From the NCBI RefSeq assembly GCF_902459465.1, contig NC_047071.1:9502002-9566001 (forward strand): a DNA stretch of 64,000 nucleotides, given 5' to 3'. This document shows, in pieces, positions 47,766-59,568 of this stretch. Under the pieces are notes generated by a model. That model worked only from the letters and a program-made list of their open reading frames with translations. It did no database searches and was not told the DNA's origin. Every line of letters begins with the position of its first letter. Positions within the stretch are counted from its first letter, which is position 1. A program made the position numbers and the translations under genes. Source of the DNA: Asterias rubens. Taxonomy: Eukaryota; Echinodermata; Asteroidea; Forcipulatida; Asteriidae.

Positions 47766-48238
47766 TATAAAGGCAGTGGACACAATCGGTAATTGCTCAA
47801 CATAATTGTTAGCATTATTAACATAAAGTGCTTACACTACACGCAACCGTTTTGTTAGCAAAACACAATTCTGTAATGTTCCTTTAAGAAAGACGATGTT
47901 GCCTCTCAAAATAATCAGCCCCGAGAATAGACGTTTACCCAAAATTATATAATAGCTCTACATGACTCTTACACATCGGGTCATGTGACCACATTTCTTG
48001 GTTTCCTATTGGTCACCCAATGTTTCCTGTGATGTGTGTTGCACTGATGGGTTGGCATCACGTGACATCAGCTTGTGATTCACGTGATATAGACTTTTGT
48101 TGACACTTGATGCGGAACAATTTCGCAAAAATATATAATGAATAGGCATAACAATTTGTTATGACCTTGCTCTTTGCTGATGAGTTTCCCATCTGTTGAA
48201 CATTTCTTGGGTTTCGGTGGTGCTCATAAATTTACAAG

Positions 48239-48625
48239 TTTAAAGACAGTGTACACTATTGGTAATTGTCAAAGACTACTCTTCACAGTTGGTGTATCTC
48301 AACATACGCATAAAATCACAAACCTGTGAAAATTTGAGCTCAATCGGTCGTCGAAGTTGCGAGGTAATAATGAAAGAAAAAACACCCTTGTCACACGAGG
48401 TTTTGTGATTTCAGATGCTTGATTTCGAGACCCCAAATTCTAAATCTGAGGTCTCGAAATCAAATTCTTGGAAAGATACTTCTTTCTCGAAAACTACATT
48501 ACTTCAGAGGGAGCCGTTTCTCACAATGTGTTATATCATCAACGTCTACCCATTACTCCTAATCAAGTAAGGTTTTATTATAATAATTATTTTGAGTAAC
48601 TACCAATAGTGTCCACTGACCTTAA
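48239..48625 (+). mobile_element. MITE-1 copy, full length
   Basis: It begins TTTAAAGACAGTGTACACTA and ends ACCAATAGTGTCCACTGACC before TTAA. The hairpin arms are GATTTCGAGACC and GGTCTCGAAATC. Confidence 0.86.
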
Positions 48626-49120
48626 GTCTACCCAAATCGCAAGATATGGGCCGTTGTATATTATGTGCGAATGTTTTGCATGCATATTTGGTTTTCGATA
48701 CCGACAAGTTGATCGGCAAAGTTATTATAGTTTGTAGAAATCCACGGTTGTTTTGAACGACCAAATTGTACTCCGGGAGACTCTTGGGACATGGGCTGTG
48801 TGTTGACAATCAAGAACCCCATTTTACAAAGATGCATAACCGCTTCAGAGTTAGTCGTTTCTCACAATGTGTTATCAATATTCAACAGCTCTCCTTTGCT
48901 TGTTACAAACTAAAAAGTAAGTTTTGATGTATATGATGTGCAGTGCCTTCGAGTACAAACTCGAAGTAAATTTATTTCGAAGCTGTTCCCTATAAGGTTA
49001 TTGGGCACACAAAAAGAGATGATGAAGCAACTGCTTTTTAGAGATTAAAACTTCTCTTATCATTTGTAGTCAGTGTGATAAAGTGACAAGAGGGGGCGCA
49101 CTTTCAGTAACACCTTCTGT

Positions 49121-49222
49121 GTTGTCAATAATACCATTCAACTTTGACCTGATCAACTTCCAATGGCCATGGATGAAGGAAACAACTATACTTGTACTGT
49201 GGTTGAATCTCAGACAGGATGA
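49121..49222 (+). pseudogene. Possible Ig-domain relic
   Basis: In one frame the stretch reads VVNNTIQL, a stop, PDQLPMAMDEGNNYTC, TVVESQTG and a second stop. DEGNNYTC resembles the Ig F-strand signature DxGxYxC with one extra residue, and CTVV matches IgR-2 Ig3 (RCTVVTPNG). It lies between the two outward-facing receptors. It is short and could be chance. Confidence 0.35.
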
Positions 49223-49593
49223 TGCAAGTACTACATGTCCACTGTAAAGTTAAAGTGGTTGTCGCCTAAAAGTGGCATTGTGAACATAGACCTGTTAAAA
49301 AGCCCCTTGCACGGTCACCATTGTCTCAAAAACATCCTGACAGTACAGTCTTTAAAATTCACGCCTTGTCAGTTTCGCATAATAGGCCCTATCCGTCTAT
49401 CTTTTAGTAATTTGTCTAGTACTCTTATAACAAATATTGAGAATTTTTTATTATGATCAAAGTCTTGCGGAAAACACATCTTTTTGAAGCCTTTTTCTTT
49501 AACTTTAATTTGTACCTCCTGGACTACAAGATGTTTCTACTGCCCAAAATATTGAAAATAAAATAAGAACATTTAATAACATGCGGTTAAACA

Positions 49594-49882
49594 GTCGGTC
49601 GTCGAAGTTGCGAGATATTAATTAAAGAAAAAACACAGTTGTCGCACCAGTCACACGAAGTAGTGCTTACAGGTGATTGATTTCAGGACATCAAATTCTA
49701 AATCTGAGGTCTCGAAATCAAATGGAAAATTACTTCCTTCTCGCAAACTATGGCACTTCAGAGGGAGCCGTTTCTCACAATGTTTTATACTATCAACCTC
49801 TCCCTATTACTCGTAATCAAGAAAGGTTTTATGACAATAATTATTTTGAGTAATTACTAATGGGGTGTCCACTGCCTTTAAG
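49594..49882 (+). mobile_element. MITE-1 copy, left part missing
   Basis: It starts at cggtcgtcgaagttgcgaga and ends ggggtgtccactgcctttaa. Confidence 0.75.
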
Positions 49883-51090
49883 ATTTGAATGTCATTTTGA
49901 TGTCCATTTACCCTTTCCTGTTTAGTCTCCTGTGGCTCCGCTTTTGTTTATTATTGGCGTTGGCGCCATCAACTGGTAAATATTGCAAAGGACAGCCGCT
50001 ACATTTAATTCAAATAATACCGTAATGGGATAACGCTCCAAATGTTGATTTCCAGTAAGTTTGTAGGAAATTCCTCTTACCACGTCACAAAAAGTCGACA
50101 AGCCACACTTGCACATAACTGAATTTGTTCGCAAAAATGTAAGCAACAAAAATGGGCTAGCACATATAACTGCGTGTAAGTAATAACAAGATGACTATCC
50201 ACGCTCAGCCAATCAGTATGCGCTTTTAACACAACATAATAAAATTGCTAATTCTTAAAGACGATGATGGTGCAAATTTTCTTTTCATAAAAAAGGAAAA
50301 AACATCACCCAATACTCATCATAAATGTACTTGTCATTAAAAACAGTAAAAGTGTAGATTGTGTTTTAACGCTACGTACGAAGTGCGGAAATGGGAACAA
50401 AAGAGGTCCACATAGTGTAGGGACTTGAGAAACTTTGTGGACTTTACACACGTTCACAAAGTGTTAATTACGTAGCTGAAGAACAGGATTTTCCGTAAGT
50501 ATACAGAACAGAAGAATGTCCACAAAGTGACAGCAACATAGAGTAATGTGCACTGTTCTCAATTATCTCATTTTGATTGGCGTAAGCTGGTTTTATCGTA
50601 AACTGTTGTTTAAACTGGTCAACTATTATACTTATCGACAGCGACTTTGTATCGTTTAAACAAAAAGAGTACAGCCAGAGGTTATGATTTAAACCCTGCA
50701 CTGTATTATGTGAAATGTGTACACTAGTTACCAATTGGAATTAATTGCTAATATTTTCTTGACTTTGCGATGCGCAACCGTTCATATCCTGATTGCGGAT
50801 GAACGGGATACATTATCCTGACCTTTTATGGGTGTATAAAACAAAATTGCGTTCTACTCGTTATTCCGTCGATCTCATCCAGTGTGGAACGTGAATCACA
50901 TCCATGTATGACAATAACGGAAGAACAACTTGTAACATAGTTCACATTTTCTAATTGTCATTTTTCTTTGGAATTGGCTTGAATCACTGTATGGTATGAA
51001 TCGTACGGTGGGCAGTAACGAAAAATCAACACCATTTATGGGAACTCTGAAAACCGTTCCCACTTTTGATGATAATACCAGCGGCACACT

Positions 51091-52983
51091 TAAAAAGACA
51101 AGTTGTCTTGGGTTGGGCGAGTTGGTCCGGGAAAAGCGTTTGTTATAAAATGCATAAATGGTTCGAAAGATGTTTTAAAAGTATAATGTTCCACACAAAC
51201 ATGCCTCTAATTTGAACGGTTTTCCGTACGTCGTGAGCTATAATAAACCATGGGCGTCAATCAGGGGGGGGGGGGCAGGGGGGGGGACATGTCCCCCCCC
51301 CACATTTTGGAGGGTGGGGGACACAATATCAAATGTCCCCCCCCCCACCTTTTTGACCACCTTTATCATGAAGCCCAAGTTTTGCACTGTGTAAGACGAA
51401 ACCCTGTGTCCGTATATGGGCATTAATCCTGTGGGCAAAGGATGACACAATATCCCCTCTCTAAATTGGCCCTAGATTGCATCACAGAGCGTCTAAACTG
51501 CAAAATTTTCCCGGGCCCTTAATCGGGCCCGCACCCCGAGCCGTAAAGGCTTCTCACACGCATGCGCCATCGTTGACAGATTTGCACCTCCCCCTTGAAA
51601 AAGTGGAAGGGACGTGTAACCCACCCCACCCCACCCCACCACCCCCATTTTCGAAGGGTGGGGGACACAGTATCAGTGTTCCCCGTGTCGTTTGACCACC
51701 TTTATTATGAAAAACATGTTTTGCACTGAGGAACTGTGGAGCACTGGAACACAAATATTCACACAGCTCATTGTTCTGTTTCGTTTGCCATTTGGCCGCT
51801 AAATGGCCTAAATATTGCACCCCAGAGCATCTAGAATGCAACATTTTTCCGGGCCCTTCAGCGGGCCCGGACCCTTCGGCGGGCCCGTGCTCACTCTTTG
51901 ACAGTATTTTCCCCTAAAACTTGGTTCATAGATCCGCACTTGAAGATGCTGTTAACTCAAAAGGTTCTACTGCTGCTCACATTTTACATATGTTCTGTTC
52001 CGTTCTGTATGCCTTTTATTGACCTATTAGATTGCACCACAGAGCATCTAGAATGCAAAAGATTTCCGGGCCCTTAAGCGGGCCCGGACCCATGCCGTAA
52101 AGGTTTCGCACTCGTGAGCTCACTTTTTGACAAAATTTTCCCCATAAACTTGGTTCATAGATCCGCACTTGAAGATGCTGTCAACCCAAAAGGTTTTACT
52201 GCTGCTCACATTTTACAGATGTTTTGTTCCGTTCTGTATCCTCTTATTGGCCTAAGATTGCACCACAGAGCATCTAGAATGCAAAATTTTCCCGGGCCTT
52301 TAAGCGGGCCCGGACCCATGCCATAAAGGTTTCGCACTCGTGAGCTAACTCTTCGACAGGTTTACTCCCTAAAACTTGGTTCATAGGTCCGCACTTGAAG
52401 ATGCTGTCAACCCAAAAGGTTCTATACTGCTGCTCACATTTTACAGATGTTCTGTTCCATTCTGACAGATTTGCCCAAAAAAAACTTGTGTCTTAGGTCT
52501 GGTGATGATAGGGATGTAACGCCGTCTGAGCATTAGAATGCAGAAACAGTATTGATATAACGAAGCTATAATTGAGTTGCTTTTTAGGTACAATAACCAT
52601 GATAGCAAGAATAGGTGCATCATAGCTTGAAATAGGCATTAAATTCCAACATCTGAGAGGAGGGAACATCACCCCTCATATTCACTAAATTGCACCAGAG
52701 AGCATCTAAGGGCTGAACAAAAATCCGGGCCCTATCAGCGGGCCCCGGACCCCACGCCGTAAATGTTAGGTCCCCCCCCCCCACACTTCAAGACGGATTG
52801 ACGCCCCTGATATAAACACGGCACGCCACTTTGTGGAGTCAAGTTGTTGACTCCATAAACATTTCGAGGCATATTGTGTGGAACATTATATTTTAATGTT
52901 AAAACATCTTTCTAACCATATGCATTTTCATACGCTTTTCATAGAGAATACTCGACCGTCCCAAAGCATCGTGTCCCTTTTAG
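51091..52983. mobile_element. MITE-2 copy split by a nested insertion
   Basis: The left half 51091-51251 (gggcgagttggtccgggaaa, gatgttttaaaagtataatg) and the right half 52807-52983 (ttgtggagtcaagttgttga, gcatcgtgtcccttttag) are the two arms of one MITE-2 element. Confidence 0.75.
51252..52806. mobile_element. 1.55-kb element with GGGCGTCAATC inverted ends and internal tandem units
   Basis: The termini are GGGCGTCAATC (51252-51262) and GATTGACGCCC (52796-52806), and both flanks carry TATAA-like sequence. Inside, a unit with AGAGCATCTAGAATGCAA and GGGCCCTTAAGCGGGCCCGG recurs from about 51486, 51824, 52041, 52267 and 52699. The middle ones are spaced 217 and 226 bases and share ATCCGCACTTGAAGATGCTG. 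No transposase frame is present. The superfamily is unknown. Confidence 0.75.
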
Positions 52984-53577
52984 ACATGTGTCAGAAAGTT
53001 TGGTTAGTTTTGAAAGGTTGAATATGCAGCTTCATATTGGCCTTAAGAAACAGGGGGGCAATGTGTGTCCCCCTCTCCCCAAATTTGATGTCCGGGCCAC
53101 CTGGTGCCACCCCTCCCAATCCTCTCTAAATGCAAAGGAGTGAAAAGGCACTCTTTGAAGAGCCATAGAGGGACAACTCTTCTTCGAGTGGTATTCCACT
53201 CTTTTAGATTGAGGTTTGCATCTTTTTTGAGCGATTTTTCACTCCGTCTTGGAGTGTAACCCCTCTAAAAGAGTGAAATAACCACCACTCTTTTTGAAGG
53301 GCTATATGATGGACAAGAGGGGTGAAGAAATGTGAAGAGTGGTGTTTTTCACTATTTTACATTCAGAGAGTACGATAAAAAAAACGAATACAAAATATGA
53401 AATCGTTAAAAACTCTCTATGTTTTAAAACTAATTATTTTTCTATTTACAGGCAGACAGTGTTTTTGGTGTTTGCAACCACGCTAGATTATCTCAAATAA
53501 CCAAAAAAGGGGCTTGTTTTCAATAAGAACATAACGGGATCTACAGTTGTATAATTGACCAGAATTACCCATTAATA

Positions 53578-53988
53578 TAGGTTTTCTCGGTCAAATTCGG
53601 CAAATGAGCAGTCAATTTCATTTACATGCGTTCGAATTAAAACTGTTTTGCCTCTCCAGTTGTTACTGCGTTTCAAATTCAGAACTCGGCCGTGTAATTT
53701 CGTTTTGAGTCGAGTCAAATTGCTTTAGCACTCTGTTCGATTTAGCGTATCGTCATTCTTTTTCGTGACACACACGCCTCAAGAAGCGTCTGTGAATTTG
53801 AATGCTGCTATGATGAATTGTTAAATTGAATGATTATTTTGTTAAATCGAATAACGTAAAAGTACATTTGACTAGTCTTAAAACGAAATCGAATGACCCT
53901 TTTCAGTAGCATTCAATTTCGTGCCAAATAGAATAAGTTGGTGGTTAAATTGGCTGCTCATTTTCCGAAATTGACCGAGAAAAGCTAT
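53578..53988. mobile_element. TIR element with TATAGGTTTTCTCGGTCAA ends
   Basis: The left TATAGGTTTTCTCGGTCAAA and AATGAGCAGTCAATTT pair with the right AAATTGGCTGCTCATTTTCC and TTGACCGAGAAAAGCTATA. It is 411 bp, non-coding, and lies 425 bases upstream of the IgR-2 ATG. Confidence 0.65.
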
Positions 53989-54413
53989 AGAAAACGAAAT
54001 ACTGTTCACCATAAACACCCTTTTGACCCCAAAGTTTTACCCTTGTTTTCGGCGCTGTTTCGAAGGAGTACACAATCACAGAAGTAGTGATTGGAGACAA
54101 TACTTTTATCTGGACTCGGCCAGAAACATTTCCTTTCAAGGTTGCAGGATTTGAATGACTAAATGACGTAATACCCGAACCACAGTTCCTGTCCACCAAA
54201 GGTCTCTACGGGAAGTAACCTTACATCCGCTCATCCTATCTAAATATACGTCAATTTATTGTCCTCACTGCAATTAATTGACGCATTGAAAAAAAGGTGG
54301 GCATTGACAAAACAAATGAATTGACACACAAAACACGAATGGACAAAAAAGTGGTGAAGATTTATAGCTGAAAGTGGATTGATGCGCAGTTGTTAACGTC
54401 AAATGGTATTAGG

Positions 54414-56627
54414 ATGGTTAGCTTACTTCATCGTGGGTCCATAGTGGCTCTGTTAATTGTCTTATTTTCTGGCGAGTTGACATGTATTTCAATACTACGG
54501 GGTCCCATTGACCGTATTGTCATCGAGGGTGAAACTGTTGTCTTTACATGTCAGATTAGGAACAAGGGGAACTTCAGGGTGTTCTGGTACTTCGACCGAG
54601 ATGCACGCTACCTTTCGGCTGACACGGTGTTTTTCGAGGACGCCCGGAGTCCAAGGTTGAGCATCGTGGGTAATCAGCGAAACGGCTTCTTCAACCTGAG
54701 GATCTCCCCGGTGAGACGCACCGATGCCGGCATCTACCGTTGCGGGTTTGTTCCGGTGGGATCAACCCAGCTGATGGACGTGAGGGCCCGGCTGACTGTC
54801 CACGTCCCACCGCTGGACGGCTTCCCACGGTGTGAGATCGACCCGCCTGTTGGTCTCGCTCTCAGGCAGAGAGCTACACTGACTTGCACGTCGGAAGGAG
54901 GCATACCACCAGCCTCGCTCACCTGGCTTCAAAATGGCACTCCAATCACCCCTGCCGTACTGCACCGTAACGTCATCGAGAGACTCTTCGACGAGGCCTT
55001 AAACGGAGTTGAATTCACCTGCCAGGCAAAAAGCCCAGCTTTCATGGGGGTACGTACTTGCTCTTTTGTCCCCCTTCGTATCGACCCGACAGCCCGTATA
55101 GAACCTCCACAACTTATAGCCACGCCCGGTCAAGATGTCACGTTCACGTGCATAGCTGGTGGCGTGTCTCCTATCGTTGAATACATGTGGGTCTTTGGCA
55201 ACATTATTGTCCCGTCGTTGGAGGACGGTGACCGGTTTGTACTCACCATGGACCATGTAAGTTTAACAATCCGTAATGTTCAGTTAGTGGACGACATGAC
55301 CTCAGTGAGATGTACTGTAGTCACGCCGAACGGACTCACAGCGACTGCGGGAGCCTTGCTAAGGGTTCTCCTTGCCGAGGACATACCCACCACCATCTTG
55401 GCTGCGACCACCACTTTGGCTGAGGTCACCACAGTAATCCCAACAACTCTCACTGCAAATCCCAATCAGACTTTCCCCCTTCCGACTCCAGAATATGGAG
55501 GAGGGCTCGGAGGTGGAACAATCATCGGCATAATTATCGGTGCCATTGTTGCAGCCCAAATCGTCATCGCCTGTTTTGTGTTTACAGCTCACAAAATTAT
55601 ATCAAAGTATGAACGTCATCGTGATATGGCTATGGTGCCTTCTCTAGCCAGTTGGACCGGCCAACAGACGCACGTTCAACCCTACCAAGGACTTGACCAG
55701 ACAGGCCGTTCCGCTTCAACCCTTCGTTACCTCAGCCTCCACCCACTCCGTGCACCCCCTTCCCGGTACTCATGCGTCGACGTCGGGGTCTACGAGGCTG
55801 CAGTCGACTCCAACACGAACACCATAGTATACGACTCGGGATACATTCCAAACAACAACACCACCCAGCAGGCGAATCAAGACTCGATGGATGACATGAA
55901 TAACGAGTATCAGCCTGTACCTACGGCACCACAAATGGAAACAGCATTCTACGAACAACCGAATGAATCGGCAGCCATAGACCGGTCATCATCAAGGGAA
56001 GAGCCGTATTATGAACCAGCTGCAGAGGAGACTTCTACCGGCACCAAACAAGGGACGGCAGCAAGCCAGAAAGACTTATACTACGAACCACCAGTAGAAG
56101 AGACACCTATCGGTGATGGTGGCAAACAAGGGACAGGAGCAAGCCAGCCAGACCTATACTACGAGCAGCCACCAGTAGAGGACACACCAACCGGTACAAA
56201 ACAAGGGACGCCAGCAACCCAACAAGACCTGTACTACGAGCCGCCGGTAGAAACATCGACCGATACCAAACAAGGGACGCCAGCAACCCAGCAAGAACTG
56301 TACTACGAGCCGCCATTAGAGGACACACCAGCCGTTACCAAACAAGGCACGTCAGCAACCCAACAAGACCTGTACTACGAGCCACCTCCTATTGAACTAA
56401 ACGACCATACATTGTCAGACGAAGAGACCGACAATTACGAACTCCCGCCTGTCGTGAACGACCAGCAGACGGCCGAGACGGAACCGGAGTATTACGAACC
56501 GCCCGTTGAACTACAAACTACTGTTACGGATTCACTCGCCGGTGAACACGAATATGACGTCACGCCTAACGATGACAATGAGTATGAAATTCCCGGCAAT
56601 ACTGACATTTATGTGGAACAAGATTAA
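54414..56627 (+). CDS. IgR-2: intronless three-Ig-domain receptor with multi-YxxP tail (737 aa)
   Basis: I start at ATG 54414 (context attaggATGg); the longer frame begins on TTG and is not used. Signal peptide about 1-23 (HRGSIVALLIVLFSG). Ig1 pairs C46 with C110 (FWYFDR, DAGIYRCG); Ig2 C158 with C203 (LTWLQNG); Ig3 C246 with C300 (YMWVFG, VRCTVV). A Thr-rich stalk (about 324-356) and a membrane span (about 368-392) follow. The ~345-residue tail has about 15 YxxP motifs (Y513, Y532, Y556, Y557, Y583, Y607, Y608, Y630, Y631, Y654, Y655, Y675, Y693, Y694, Y724). Most lie in a ~24-residue tandem unit of the type KQGTPATQQDLYYEPPVE. YxxP is the Crk-family SH2 site, and p130Cas has a similar cluster, so a tyrosine-phosphorylated docking platform is inferred. 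There is no ITIM or ITAM. It is divergent from IgR-1 and convergent with IgR-3. The ligand and orthologues are unknown. Confidence 0.93.
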   Translation: MVSLLHRGSIVALLIVLFSGELTCISILRGPIDRIVIEGETVVFTCQIRNKGNFRVFWYFDRDARYLSADTVFFEDARSPRLSIVGNQRNGFFNLRISPVRRTDAGIYRCGFVPVGSTQLMDVRARLTVHVPPLDGFPRCEIDPPVGLALRQRATLTCTSEGGIPPASLTWLQNGTPITPAVLHRNVIERLFDEALNGVEFTCQAKSPAFMGVRTCSFVPLRIDPTARIEPPQLIATPGQDVTFTCIAGGVSPIVEYMWVFGNIIVPSLEDGDRFVLTMDHVSLTIRNVQLVDDMTSVRCTVVTPNGLTATAGALLRVLLAEDIPTTILAATTTLAEVTTVIPTTLTANPNQTFPLPTPEYGGGLGGGTIIGIIIGAIVAAQIVIACFVFTAHKIISKYERHRDMAMVPSLASWTGQQTHVQPYQGLDQTGRSASTLRYLSLHPLRAPPSRYSCVDVGVYEAAVDSNTNTIVYDSGYIPNNNTTQQANQDSMDDMNNEYQPVPTAPQMETAFYEQPNESAAIDRSSSREEPYYEPAAEETSTGTKQGTAASQKDLYYEPPVEETPIGDGGKQGTGASQPDLYYEQPPVEDTPTGTKQGTPATQQDLYYEPPVETSTDTKQGTPATQQELYYEPPLEDTPAVTKQGTSATQQDLYYEPPPIELNDHTLSDEETDNYELPPVVNDQQTAETEPEYYEPPVELQTTVTDSLAGEHEYDVTPNDDNEYEIPGNTDIYVEQD
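56043..56400 (+). repeat. Coding tandem repeat of IgR-2 tail
   Basis: Five units of about 69-75 bases encode KQGT-xAxQ-DLYYEPP-type segments, and a sixth, weaker unit precedes them (EEPYYEPAAEETSTGT). The units differ slightly in length, always in whole codons. Several are nearly identical at the nucleotide level (acaagggacgccagcaaccc). Confidence 0.9.
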
Positions 56628-56756
56628 CGGCTTTTTTGACGTCCTCCATTTAGAAAGACATTGTACAAAATGAGAAACAAACTTTGGGAATTCATCACCA
56701 CTAGTGATTGTTAATGCAGTTTGATATGACCATAATTTTGTTAATGGCGGACTTAT

Positions 56757-56875
56757 GGGACGCTAGGTGGCAGCAGACTTACCAGCTAAATCAATTTTCC
56801 TTGGGTGTGTGCGTGCGCATGCCCAGAACCACGTAAACAATGGAAATGGACATACGTCTGCTGCCTCGTATCGTT
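56757..56875. mobile_element. Short inverted-repeat element (second copy of 4701 family)
   Basis: The left CGCTAGGTGGCAGCAGACTT pairs with the right ACGTCTGCTGCCTCGTATCG. The interior ccacgtaaacaatggaaatg matches ctacgtaaacgatggaaatt at 4780. Confidence 0.6.
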
Positions 56876-56952
56876 CGTCGTGTATACACATTACACTTTG
56901 AGATGAAGTACGGGGCAAATTTTCATAGAGCTGCTTAATAATTAAGCAATTG

Positions 56953-57195
56953 CTTAAAGCCATTATACACTTTCGGAACAGACAAAACAAAGTTCATAGA
57001 TTTACAAATAATTTACAGGGTTTACAGAAGGTAATGGTGAAAGGCTTCTCTTGAAATAGTATTCCATGAAATGCTTTACTTTTCGAGAAAACGTTAAAAC
57101 AGTTATCAATTCTCGTTGTCGAGAATTACGGATTTATTTTAAACACAAGTCATGACACGGCGAAACGTGCGGAAACAAGGGTGGGTTTTCCCAAA
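56953..57195 (+). mobile_element. MITE-3 copy, right end missing
   Basis: It begins TTAAAGCCATTATACACTTT. The body includes cacaagtcatgacacggcga. It breaks off at gggtgggttttccc. Confidence 0.75.
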
Positions 57196-58387
57196 AGCTC
57201 ATTAACAGTATGTACGATCCTCCATCCAACCTGAGTCCAATTTTATAAAGTTGTTAAGGATTGGTTCACTCTTCAAGAAGTGTGTGTAACCTCGGGTGTT
57301 GTTTACATGATACCACCAAACAAATCAAAATTTACCTCTTAGGGTGTAAAGTAAAGGGTGTTCTTTTAAAACCATTTCATGTTAATTTTGTTTCTCTCTT
57401 GTATTTATATTTTGACAACCTTTTAACTATATTTTAACACCCTCCTTTTTGCAGTGTTTGCTAAACTGACAACTCAGAATTGCAGTTGGTTTACTTTTCA
57501 AAAACTGGAAATGCAAGGTGTTTTTGGCAGGGTCCTTGTCAGGCTCTTGGCAACGTAGTTTTGATTTTATAGAATTAAGAAAGATATAAGGGTCAAATGT
57601 GAGAGTTTCAATAAAACAGTGTCTACTGTCACAAGAAAAACTTCAAATCAATCCATGTTTATCCTACGTGACAGCGGGTACCAACCGCATCTCTGGTAAC
57701 ATTCACAATCGGACACCAAGGACTTTTTGAATCTCGCCCTTAAAAGCAACTTGTTGGCATTGTGTTTATATGGATTTTTAGTAGGAAATATATCACTGGT
57801 TAATATTCTTTATTAACAGTTTTTGTTTTGATATTGTCTTTAAACCAAAGTTTGACACTACCTTTACGACATCAATAAGACATTCTTTAAGAACTGACTA
57901 ATACAATGTACATTATTTTATTCTTCTCGAGTTTACTGTTCTATCATTGTATTTAGTTGAAAATAAACATGGCACTTAGAGCTTAAAACTTATAAACACC
58001 ATTACAAAACATCAATGGAGCTTATCACTCACAAAATTAAACAAAACAACCATAATTTTGCTGTGTGTTTTTAAACAAATTTTAAGCAACAGATTGTTGG
58101 AAATGGTCCACTGGTGTGCCCTGTGGCTGTTGACGTTCCCGTGGTCATCGGGTAAATTAGTAAGACCCCTAAAATGGCGCTGTTTTGTTCACCACACTAG
58201 GCCCTATAAAGGGCTTTTCAAAAAATTGAACCTGTCCCTTTTCACTGATTAAGAAGTGTATTAATTTTGGACGGGGATACATTTAAAAACAAATTAAATG
58301 CACAACTTGGTACACAAATTAAAACAAACCAAAAACTTGTAATATCATCATATTAATAAACGAATTTATTTCAAAAAGCTGAGACGC

Positions 58388-58778
58388 TTTAAAGGCAATG
58401 GACACTGTTGGTATATAATTACTCAAATAAATTGAAAGCATAAAACTTACTTGGTGACGAGCAGTTGTTGACAGTTATAAAACATGGTGAGAAACGGCTC
58501 ATCTGAAGTAAAATATTGTTGTTTTTGAGAAAGAAATAATTATTCACTTAAAGAATAAAATACTTTAGCTAAAGTCTTATATCATGCCTTTTATTATCTG
58601 AAAGCACACAAAGTAATGCAACAATAATGGTGTGTTTTCTTTCATTATTTACATGCAAATGTGATGACCAGTTGAGCCCAAATTTTCACAGTTTTTTTTT
58701 ATTGTATGCATATGTTGGGATACACCAAGTGAGATGCTGGTCTTTGACAATATTACCAAACGTGTCCATTGCCTTGAA
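58388..58778 (-). mobile_element. MITE-1 copy, reverse orientation
   Basis: It begins TTTAAAGGCAATGGACACTG and ends ACCAAACGTGTCCATTGCCT. The central hairpin has been altered (aaagtcttatatcatgcctt). Confidence 0.75.
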
Positions 58779-58869
58779 AAAATTGTTGGTATGTTTTAGT
58801 ATTATGTATTAGCTTCGATGAGCAGCCCTATAGTTTATTAATTTTTGTTTTTTTTCCCAAAAACCGATG

Positions 58870-59027
58870 TGTGTTAGCACTGTATACTCAGTACTTTCCC
58901 GGCTGAGTCCTGTGAAAACAATATCACAGGCATGTTACTCGGGTGGGATTCGAACCCACTACCCTTGCAATTCTAGAGCAAAAAAATAAATATATTCTTT
59001 ATCCCCGATGCAAATTTAACATCTACT
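58870..59027 (-). mobile_element. tRNA-derived SINE, second family, reverse
   Basis: Read on the minus strand it carries the B box GTGGGTTCGAATCCCACCCG and the tail shared with 17341 (atgttaaatttgcatcgggg). The tRNA-like head is interrupted near 58980. Confidence 0.75.
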
Positions 59028-59266
59028 ATAGCCCTTTAGTTAAAACCAGTTTGATTTCAGTGTGGTGCACCCATCACTCTTGAGATCTGCACACACCCAT
59101 GAGATCAAGGTTGTGTTTATAACGACCTCGTATTTGTATCATCGTCAACACAAATTTGTCTACGGTTTACTATGCATTCTTTCCGCTAGTTCCTGACGGA
59201 TGTCTGCCGATAATTCTTACTCTTAAAGGGAAAGTATACATTTTGTTTTTAGAACAGTTCGATTGT

Positions 59267-59550
59267 TTTAAAGGCAATGGACAGCTCACTCCTTTGGTAG
59301 TTGTCAAAGACCAGTATTATCACTTGGTGTATCCCAACAAATGCATCGAAGTTGCAAGAGAATAATGAAAGAAAAACACCCTTGTTCAAAAAATTTGTCT
59401 GCGCATTCTTCTGATATCTAATAAAAGGCTTCAGCTGAAGTCTTTTATTATTGTGAGTGAGAAATTACCTCTTTCTCGAAAACCACGTTTTACGTGATGT
59501 TACCATCAAAAATATTTGGAGTAATTACCAATAGTGTCCAGTGCCTTTAA
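59267..59550 (+). mobile_element. MITE-1 copy with internal deletion
   Basis: It begins TTTAAAGGCAATGGACAGCT and ends ACCAATAGTGTCCAGTGCCT. The central stem is replaced by ataaaaggcttcagctgaag. Confidence 0.75.
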
Positions 59551-59568
59551 TCGTATAATTATACAATA

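Larger units (their letters stand above)
46048..54413. other. Head-to-head spacer between IgR-1 and IgR-2
   Basis: Both receptors read outward from this 8.4-kb spacer, so their promoters lie at its ends. In the middle are MITE-1 copies, hammerhead-like inverted relics (47282-47765), a possible Ig-domain relic (49121-49222), a 1.55-kb element (51252-52806) nested in MITE-2, and a further TIR element (53578-53988). No intact gene is seen. Confidence 0.6.

Noticed and set aside
54390..54413. Start of IgR-2 at TTG 54390
   Set aside because: The ATG at 54414 has a good context and gives a normal signal peptide.
54734..56328. Minus-strand frames opposite IgR-2
   Set aside because: They are shadows; the Leu/Val repeats reflect the antisense of the YYEPP array.
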